27,126 bases of DNA, from NCBI GenBank assembly GCA_964486395.1, contig CAZALP010000004.1, forward strand, positions 1-27,126, given 5' to 3'. This DNA comes from CAYYJV01 sp964486395. Its GTDB lineage: Bacteria; Patescibacteriota; Minisyncoccia; Minisyncoccales; MHMH01. The notes under the pieces were generated by a model. It was given only the letters and a program-made list of their open reading frames with translations, was not told the DNA's origin and made no database searches. Both the position numbers and the translations under genes were made by a program. Position 1 is the stretch's first letter. Every line of letters begins with the position of its first letter. Shown here in pieces: positions 22,421-27,126 of this stretch.

Positions 22421-23945
22421 ATCTTTTCGGTCTGTACTGCAACGCCTCGGCCATATGCGAAATTCCAATTTCCGGGGAGTTATCCAAGTCGGCAATAGTT
22501 CTGGCCACCTTTATCATCTTCAAGTAACTGCGGGCCGACAACTGAAATTTCACGCCGGCTTGCTGTAAAATTTGCTCTACTTTTTTTGATAATTTGCAGT
22601 ATTTTTTGATATGGTTGTTTTTCATCTCGGCATTAACATGAATTGCTTCCGTTTTAAACCTTTCCGCTTGTTTTTTCCTAGCCAAAACCACTCTTTTCCT
22701 AATGGTACTGGAGGGTTCCAAAAATTCCGAAGCTTTTTGATTATTAGAAAGTTCTGCAACATCCACCGAAGGGACGTCAACATGCAAATCAATTCTATCG
22801 AGCAGGGGTCCGGAAATTCTTTTTTGATATTTTTTGATCTGACGCGGCGAACAAACGCAAACCTTCTTTGGGTGGTTTAAATAACCGCAAGGGCAGGGAT
22901 TGGCCGAAGCCACCAACATAAACCGCGCCGGGTACATAGTTCTTTCTTTGCTTCTGGAAATTGTCACGTAGCCATCTTCTAAGGGTTGGCGCAAAGCCTC
23001 CAAAACAGAGCGCGGAAATTCGTTGAATTCGTCGAGAAACAATACGCCGCGGTGAGCCAAACTTATTTCTCCGGGATGCGGCTTAGTTCCCCCGCCAATC
23101 AATCCAACCGGAGAAGTTGTATGGTGAGGCGAACGAAACTGTCTTATGGTTATCAGGGAACCGCCCGGAGGAATGGTACCGGCCGAAGAATGAATTTTTG
23201 TTACTTCAAGCGATTCTTTTTCGTTCAAAGGAGGCAAAATGCCTGGCAGTGCCCGCGCCAGCATTGTTTTTCCCGTACCGGGGCTGCCCACCATTAATAT
23301 GTTGTGGCCGCCGGCGGCGGCAATTTCCATCGTTCTTTTTGCCTGTTCCTGGCCCAAAACATCTTTCATATCGAACTCTATTAAATTATCAAATGCCTCT
23401 TCTTTTGCCTTTTTGTAAACAGCCGGCGAAATGCACTCTTTTTCCGCAAAATGATTTAAAAGTTGTGAAAGATTCTCAACGGGATAAACTTTAATTCCCT
23501 TAATAACCGCTGCTTCATTGGCCGAATCTTTAGGCAGGAAAATACTTTCAAATCCTGCCTCTTTAGCAAAAAGAGCCATTAGCAAAGCGCCCTTGGTATG
23601 CCGCAGGGAGCCATCCAAAGACAATTCTCCGAAAAACAATGACTTTTCCGGCGCCTTGCAGTTTGTCAAAGTAGACAAAATTCCTACGGCTATGGGCAAA
23701 TCGTAAACTGAACCCTCTTTGGGCACATCAGCCGGCGCCAAGTTAACCGTAATTTTCTTTTGGGGAAACTCTATTTTAGAACTCAAGATAGCTGTCTTTA
23801 CTCTTTCCCTGCTTTCATCCACCGCCTTGTCCGCCAAGCCCACAATGTTAAACCCCGGCAATCCGCGACCCGCCACATTAACTTCCACGTCCACGCCGAT
23901 CGTTTCCAGTCCCCTACTGGCCGCCGACGCTACTTTTATTAGCAT
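22407..23945 (-). CDS. comM: ComM/YifB family AAA+ ATPase (Mg-chelatase-like)
   Basis: 512 aa, full length. The N-terminal S5-domain-2-like part begins LIKVASAASRGLETIGVDVEV and includes GLPGFNIVGLADKAVDESRERVK. The AAA+ core has Walker A GSPGTGKT, then GGGTKPHPGEISLAHRGVLFLDE (Walker B and sensor region). A Cys cluster, CPCGYLNHPKKVCVC, probably binds zinc, and the C-terminal Mg_chelatase_C domain follows (QLSARSYLKMIKVARTIADL). ComM is a hexameric helicase that extends branch migration when single-stranded DNA is integrated during natural transformation. Transcribed toward yraN; separated from dprA by the RAYT unit. Confidence 0.95.
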   Translation of the reverse strand: MLIKVASAASRGLETIGVDVEVNVAGRGLPGFNIVGLADKAVDESRERVKTAILSSKIEFPQKKITVNLAPADVPKEGSVYDLPIAVGILSTLTNCKAPEKSLFFGELSLDGSLRHTKGALLMALFAKEAGFESIFLPKDSANEAAVIKGIKVYPVENLSQLLNHFAEKECISPAVYKKAKEEAFDNLIEFDMKDVLGQEQAKRTMEIAAAGGHNILMVGSPGTGKTMLARALPGILPPLNEKESLEVTKIHSSAGTIPPGGSLITIRQFRSPHHTTSPVGLIGGGTKPHPGEISLAHRGVLFLDEFNEFPRSVLEALRQPLEDGYVTISRSKERTMYPARFMLVASANPCPCGYLNHPKKVCVCSPRQIKKYQKRISGPLLDRIDLHVDVPSVDVAELSNNQKASEFLEPSSTIRKRVVLARKKQAERFKTEAIHVNAEMKNNHIKKYCKLSKKVEQILQQAGVKFQLSARSYLKMIKVARTIADLDNSPEIGISHMAEALQYRPKRYEEV

Positions 23946-23953
23946 AAAAGTGA

Positions 23954-23988
23954 AATTTTTAAATTCTTAATTTTTAATTTTTAATTCT
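23954..23988. repeat. 7-bp AT-rich repeats upstream of comM
   Basis: Plus-strand units ATTCTTA, ATTTTTA, ATTTTTA and ATTC fill most of the spacer next to the left REP. A shorter tract of the same type lies on the other side of that REP (24039-24055). Confidence 0.6.
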
Positions 23989-23997
23989 ATCATACTC

Positions 23998-24034
23998 GGG
24001 CTTGTGCTCGGTCGGACCGAGCACAAAGTGCCCC
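23998..24034 (+). repeat. REP palindrome, left copy flanking the RAYT gene
   Basis: TTGTGCTCGGTC (24002-24013) and GACCGAGCACAA (24015-24026) are perfect complements around a single G. An outer pair GGGC/GCCC is offset by the unpaired AGT, giving the bulged-hairpin shape usual for REP elements. It matches the right copy at 24786-24823 through GTGCCCC. Confidence 0.9.
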
Positions 24035-24049
24035 ACTCTTAATTTTTAA

Positions 24050-24775
24050 TTATTCTAACAATAAATAGCCGATTTCGGTATATTTCTTATTTTTCAAAAC
24101 ATCTTCTACTAATTCGCGATATTTTTCTGGCGATTCTAATCCCAACATTTCAGTCAGTCGAGCTTTATCAATAATCAGTGAGCCCCGTTTCCCGAGATAT
24201 TCCTGGTGGGTGCCAAAAAGGTATTCCTCGGCTCTATGTAAAACTTTCTGCATATCTTTTATCCCTTCTTCTTTTAGCTTAGGCTCTATTAGCTGGCCGG
24301 GATTGATTACATTAATATAAACAAGCAAATATAAAAGTTGTTTTTCACTATCTACAGGCACCGCTTGATATCTTCCTTGAAACAGCCCGCCCACTCTGTT
24401 ATGTTTTTTATTAAAATAACCAGCATATCCTCCACCAAATTTATGCATAAACTTTGTTATACCGCCTTCTTCTAATTCTTCCACCAATAAATGAAAATGA
24501 TTTGGCATAACGCAATAAGCAAGAATCCGCACTAGTGGTTTCCTGTCTTTGCCCCCAGCGATAATATAGTTCTTTAAAACATTCAAAGTAAGCCGACCTC
24601 TGTTTCTTTCTAGCTGCCAAAGGATATTACTAACACTGCTTTTATCATTAAACAAACATAGTCCCTGCAAAAACCGCCAAAAATCTGCTTCGCTGTTGCA
24701 AATAGAACATTTGGCTACACCTCTGTTATAAATATGGTATATTTTCCCCGGTATAAATTTTATTCTTCTATTCAT
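24050..24775 (-). CDS. REP-associated tyrosine transposase (RAYT, Y1/IS200-like)
   Basis: 241 aa. The N-terminus (KFIPGKIYHIYNRGVAKCSI) and the HUH motif in YCVMPNHFHLLVEE are typical of Y1 transposases; GGLFQGRYQAV and YLLVYINVINPGQL carry the candidate catalytic Tyr. These enzymes cut and join single-stranded DNA at palindromic REPs. The C-terminal ~70 residues are less conserved and may help bind DNA. It is flanked by two REPs and has one of the few strong Shine-Dalgarno sites here (AGAGGTGAT directly before the ATG), unlike its neighbours, which suggests a separate origin. It splits dprA from comM. Confidence 0.92.
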   Translation of the reverse strand: MNRRIKFIPGKIYHIYNRGVAKCSICNSEADFWRFLQGLCLFNDKSSVSNILWQLERNRGRLTLNVLKNYIIAGGKDRKPLVRILAYCVMPNHFHLLVEELEEGGITKFMHKFGGGYAGYFNKKHNRVGGLFQGRYQAVPVDSEKQLLYLLVYINVINPGQLIEPKLKEEGIKDMQKVLHRAEEYLFGTHQEYLGKRGSLIIDKARLTEMLGLESPEKYRELVEDVLKNKKYTEIGYLLLE

Positions 24776-24776
24776 A

Positions 24777-24784
24777 TCACCTCT
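24777..24784 (-). promoter_or_regulatory. Shine-Dalgarno site of the RAYT gene
   Basis: AGAGGTGA lies 1 nt before the ATG on the minus strand and abuts the outer stem of the right REP (24786-24790). Most neighbouring genes lack such a site. Confidence 0.6.
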
Positions 24785-24785
24785 T

Positions 24786-24823
24786 GGGCAATGTGCTCGG
24801 TCGGACCGAGCACAAAGTGCCCC
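24786..24823 (+). repeat. REP palindrome, right copy flanking the RAYT gene
   Basis: TGTGCTCGGTC (24792-24802) and GACCGAGCACA (24804-24814) are perfect complements around G. An outer 5-bp stem GGGCA/TGCCC (24786-24790, 24818-24822) is separated by the bulges A and AAG. Same orientation as the left copy and nearly identical in sequence. Confidence 0.92.
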
Positions 24824-24836
24824 GAATTAGTTATGG

Positions 24837-25715
24837 TTAGGCGAGATAATATTTATTGCCTTGTTGCTGGATCAAACCTTTAAGCTGCATCATCGATAAG
24901 GTGACTCCCAATTCAGAAACCGGTATCCCCAAACATCTAGCCAACTCATCAATTTCTGTGGGTTCTATATGAAGTTTTTCTAGAATATTATGCTCGATAG
25001 TCATTTTGGAATTTGGGGTTTGTGATTTGGTATTTATTTGGGATCTGTGATTTGTGATTTGGAATTTTATCTTGTAGTATTCCAGAATGTCTTTGGCAGA
25101 GCTAACGGGTACAGCTCCTCCTTTTATCAACTGCATAATACCCTTTGAGTTTTCACTGGTGATGGGGCCGGGCACAACGAATAATTTCCTTTTGAATTTC
25201 TTAGCCCATTTGGCAGTAATTAAGGAGCCGCTTTTTTCTCCCGCTTCTACAATTAAAGCGGCTTTTGAGAGCCCGGCTACGATTCTGTTCCTTTGGGGAT
25301 ATGTCCAATTCACCGGTTGCATATTCCCCTCGTATTCTGAAATTACTAATCCTTTGTTATTTAAAATTTCAACGTACAAATCCTGCTGGTATTCCGGATG
25401 AATCAAATCTATACCGCAGGGCATCACGGCAATCGTCCGTCCACCAAAATTCAATGCTGCTTTATGGGCTGCAGCGTCCACTCCGTACATAAAGCCGGAA
25501 ACTATAGTAAGGCCGGCCGCAGCAACCTCTCCAACAATTCTTTCTGTCACCTGCCTTCCGTAAGTCGTCATCCGCCTGCTTCCTACCACTGCCAAACAAT
25601 TTTTAAAAATCTCGTCATCCCAGCTGCCTTTATAATAAAGCTGCTTTGGTGCATTTTTGCCAATTTTTTTTAACAATTTTGGATATTTTTTATTTTCAAT
25701 TGAAATGGTATTCAT
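24837..25715 (-). CDS. dprA: DNA-processing protein DprA
   Basis: 292 aa from the ATG at 25715, which overlaps the comF stop as ATGA; an in-frame start at 25748 would lie inside comF. DprA binds incoming single-stranded DNA in transformation and loads RecA. The Rossmann-like core is complete: AVVGSRRMTTYG, IVSGFMYGVDAAAHKAAL, TIAVMPCGIDLIHPEYQ, FVVPGPITSENSKG. No N-terminal SAM domain is present. A C-terminal winged helix follows (about 240-292: NILEKLHIEPTEIDELARCL). The linker before it (about 216-238) is made of 7-bp DNA repeats encoding Asn/Lys/Gln/Thr-rich sequence. Confidence 0.95.
   Translation of the reverse strand: MNTISIENKKYPKLLKKIGKNAPKQLYYKGSWDDEIFKNCLAVVGSRRMTTYGRQVTERIVGEVAAAGLTIVSGFMYGVDAAAHKAALNFGGRTIAVMPCGIDLIHPEYQQDLYVEILNNKGLVISEYEGNMQPVNWTYPQRNRIVAGLSKAALIVEAGEKSGSLITAKWAKKFKRKLFVVPGPITSENSKGIMQLIKGGAVPVSSAKDILEYYKIKFQITNHRSQINTKSQTPNSKMTIEHNILEKLHIEPTEIDELARCLGIPVSELGVTLSMMQLKGLIQQQGNKYYLA
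25004..25068. repeat. in-frame 7-bp repeats inside dprA
   Basis: Plus-strand units include TTTTGGA, TTTGTGA, TTTGGTA, TCTGTGA, TTTGTGA and TTTGGAA. They encode FQITNHRSQINTKSQTPNSK, the linker between the two DprA domains. Confidence 0.8.
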
Positions 25716-26362
25716 ATTCTCAATTTTCTTGCCAGCGTGAATACCCATACATTCTTCACTCCGGCCTCCCTCAACACTTTAACGCATTCTTTGGCCGTCG
25801 CCCCGGTCGTATACACATCATCCACTACTAAAACATTTCTACAATGTGTAACGTCGGGTATTACACAACGGAAGGCGCCCTTAACATTTTCTTCTCTTTC
25901 TTTCGGACCCAATCCCACCTGCGTCCGATTATCCCTCACCTTCTCCAGTATTGGTTGCTTAGCCAGGCTAAGCAACCGGCTCATTTTCTGGGCAATGAGC
26001 TCGGCCTGATTGAAACCGCGCAGGCGCTCTTTCTTCGGCCACATCGGGACATAGGTAATTACTGTATTCTCAGGCAAATTGAACTCCACTTTTTCAAAAG
26101 CTTTTTCAACAAGTTCGTTAATAATATCGTAGCAGCCATCAAACTTCATTTTATGAATCGCTTTTTCAATAATTCCCTCGTATTCCCAAACACTCATCAC
26201 TGTGGGATATCGTAAACCCCCCACATCGATTTCACTCAAAAATACCTCGCAGTTCTTACATATATATCGGCCCTCCCTGCCGCAGCCGAGGCAAAACTTT
26301 GGCAACAGAATATCCACCACCATCTCTTTCATTGTGGTTAATGGTTTAAGAACAAGTTTCAT
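25712..26362 (-). CDS. comF: ComF family phosphoribosyltransferase-like protein
   Basis: 216 aa from the first ATG at 26362. A GTG at 26380 would add six residues encoded by repeat-like sequence, and an ATG at 26332 is also possible. An N-terminal zinc-finger pair CLGCG...CKNC (about residues 24-40) is followed by VITYVPMWPKKERLRGFNQAE and the PRPP-binding motif VLVVDDVYTTGATAKEC. ComF proteins are needed for DNA uptake in competent bacteria; no phosphoribosyl substrate is established. The stop overlaps the dprA start, so the two are probably translationally coupled. Confidence 0.93.
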   Translation of the reverse strand: MKLVLKPLTTMKEMVVDILLPKFCLGCGREGRYICKNCEVFLSEIDVGGLRYPTVMSVWEYEGIIEKAIHKMKFDGCYDIINELVEKAFEKVEFNLPENTVITYVPMWPKKERLRGFNQAELIAQKMSRLLSLAKQPILEKVRDNRTQVGLGPKEREENVKGAFRCVIPDVTHCRNVLVVDDVYTTGATAKECVKVLREAGVKNVWVFTLARKLRI

Positions 26363-26573
26363 TTGAATTTTGAATTTCACACGAACTTACGCGAAGGGGT
26401 TCGAACAAATCACGAACAGAGGTGAATTTTTTTCTCATTTGGGAATATAATACGCTTATAAACCATTCTTTGTCGGCCGCAATTCGCTAAATAAACAATT
26501 TTATATTATTAATCTGTTTGCGTTCCGTTCGTTGCTGTTCGTGAACATTCGCGTAATCTTATATTCGAAATTA
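26363..26573. repeat. spacer upstream of comF with short dispersed repeats
   Basis: The two ends carry related short units in opposite orientation: TTACGCGAA at 26388-26396 and its complement TTCGCGTAA near 26549, plus CACGAAC, GTTCGAAC, TTCGTGAAC and ATATTCG. Next to comF are ATTTGAA and TTTTGAA 7-bp-type units. The middle is AT-rich. No gene, RNA or convincing comF promoter was found; GGAATATAATACG resembles a -10 but on the strand without a gene. Confidence 0.45.
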
Positions 26574-27126
26574 TTATGGTTGAGTGCTTGTGGCTGTGCT
26601 TGTGCTGGTATCTGTCGACGACTCGATAATCGGCTCTGCTTGCGGTAAGTTTGTCGAATCCGTGCTGGTAGATTCTGTATCTGTGGAGTCAGTAATGGTG
26701 AAATCAGTGGTAGTGGAGCCACCGGTATCGGAATCGGTAATGATGGTTTCATCCGTGGTGGTAGAATCGGCAGTAGTGGAGTCACTGCTATCGGAATCGG
26801 TAATGATGGTTTCATCCGTGGTGGTAGAAATAGCTGCTTGCCCTGAATCAGATTGAAGGGTTTCATCCGTGCTGGTTGAAGTTTCCGATTCTGGGCTTTG
26901 TGCTTGGTCCGACCGAGCACAAACGTCGCCCTCGTCCACTTCGCCGTCGCAATCGTTGTCCACTCCGTCGCAGATTTCCTCTGTCGGGAAAATAGCTCCG
27001 ATACATTCACCCCAAACTCCCTGTTCGCAAATTTGCACGCCGATTTGACATTGACCTACTTCCGTGCCGCAAGCCCTATTGGCGCCGTTCTGGCAGGTAT
27101 CAACCCCGGCTATTTCTCCGTTAACA
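26574..27126 (-). CDS. surface/secreted protein with MopE-like metal-binding motif and Ser/Thr repeats (partial)
   Basis: The frame is open to the right edge, so the N-terminus lies outside. The visible part has Cys-rich repeats (DTCQNGANRACGTEVGQCQIG, CEQGVWGECIGA) leading to EEICDGVDNDCDGEVDEGDVC, the putative metal-binding motif of the MopE type. A long tail of Thr, Ser and Asp follows (STTTDETIITDSD repeated), ending TSTATSTQP. No LPxTG motif, membrane helix or other anchor is visible at the C-terminus. Such proteins are extracellular; the acidic Asp/Asn loop suggests calcium or copper binding. An inverted REP copy lies between the metal motif and the repeats. Confidence 0.8.
   Translation of the reverse strand, partial: VNGEIAGVDTCQNGANRACGTEVGQCQIGVQICEQGVWGECIGAIFPTEEICDGVDNDCDGEVDEGDVCARSDQAQSPESETSTSTDETLQSDSGQAAISTTTDETIITDSDSSDSTTADSTTTDETIITDSDTGGSTTTDFTITDSTDTESTSTDSTNLPQAEPIIESSTDTSTSTATSTQP
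26726..26829. repeat. 63-bp-period tandem repeat in the surface protein gene
   Basis: A 41-bp segment occurs identically at 26726-26766 and 26789-26829, 63 bp (21 codons) apart. It encodes STTTDETIITDSD. Neighbouring sequence is more degenerate Ser/Thr/Asp coding repeat. Confidence 0.9.
26893..26931 (-). repeat. inverted third REP copy inside the surface protein gene
   Basis: Read on the minus strand, it aligns with the two flanking REPs: TTTGTGCTCGGTC, G, GACCAAGCACAAA, with one changed base (a G-T pair in the stem). The outer GGGC/GCCC pair is present. It is in frame and encodes CARSDQAQS. Confidence 0.85.

Noticed and set aside
26726..26829. CRISPR array
   Set aside because: Two 41-bp identical segments with a 22-bp gap lie in a coding repeat; no further units and no cas genes.
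26501..27010. Long minus-strand frame overlapping the surface protein gene
   Set aside because: A shifted-frame reading of the same repeats; the frame ending at 26574 has the Cys-rich and DxDNDCDG motifs.

Overview
The window looks like a chromosomal piece of a Patescibacteria (Candidate Phyla Radiation) genome, most likely a Parcubacteria-type lineage. This is inferred from protein style and gene content, since no database was searched. Pointers are compact, often divergent housekeeping proteins, few clear Shine-Dalgarno sites, a Parcubacteria-style peptidoglycan-binding domain, a MopE-like surface protein, a short comF-dprA-comM-yraN competence block, and TGA used as a stop.

Left part (about 1-9340), mainly + strand: a membrane-anchored peptide-type solute-binding protein with a peptidoglycan-binding domain inserted in it; a cupin glucose-6-phosphate isomerase; tRNA-Leu(CAG); RNase J; TrpS; then a divergent pair of phosphohexomutase (-) and YchF (+), followed by rpsF-ssb-rpsR. 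YchF and S6 both lack an alpha-helical segment that is standard in their families. The isomerase and rpsF are preceded by leaders that share a structured RNA-like motif.

Middle part (about 9300-22060), all - strand: in transcription order a TPR-containing O-antigen-ligase-like membrane protein, rpoB-rpoC with a near-consensus promoter and an intrinsic terminator, ftsK, and recA, whose 3' end overlaps rpsR tail to tail by 30 bp.

Right part (about 22060-27126), - strand: a partial MopE-like surface protein, comF, dprA (start overlaps the comF stop), comM and yraN (start overlaps the comM end). Between dprA and comM sits a REP-associated tyrosine transposase (RAYT) flanked by two near-identical palindromes. 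A third, inverted copy of the palindrome lies in frame inside the surface protein gene.

The most unusual material is (i) the RAYT/REP unit inside the competence block with an exonised REP copy about 2 kb away, (ii) degenerate 7-bp tandem repeats in spacers that also occur in frame inside rpoC, dprA and the O-antigen-ligase-like gene, (iii) the shared leader motif, (iv) the internally reduced S6 and YchF proteins, and (v) -10-like boxes placed 6-8 bp before several start codons, suggesting leaderless mRNAs.
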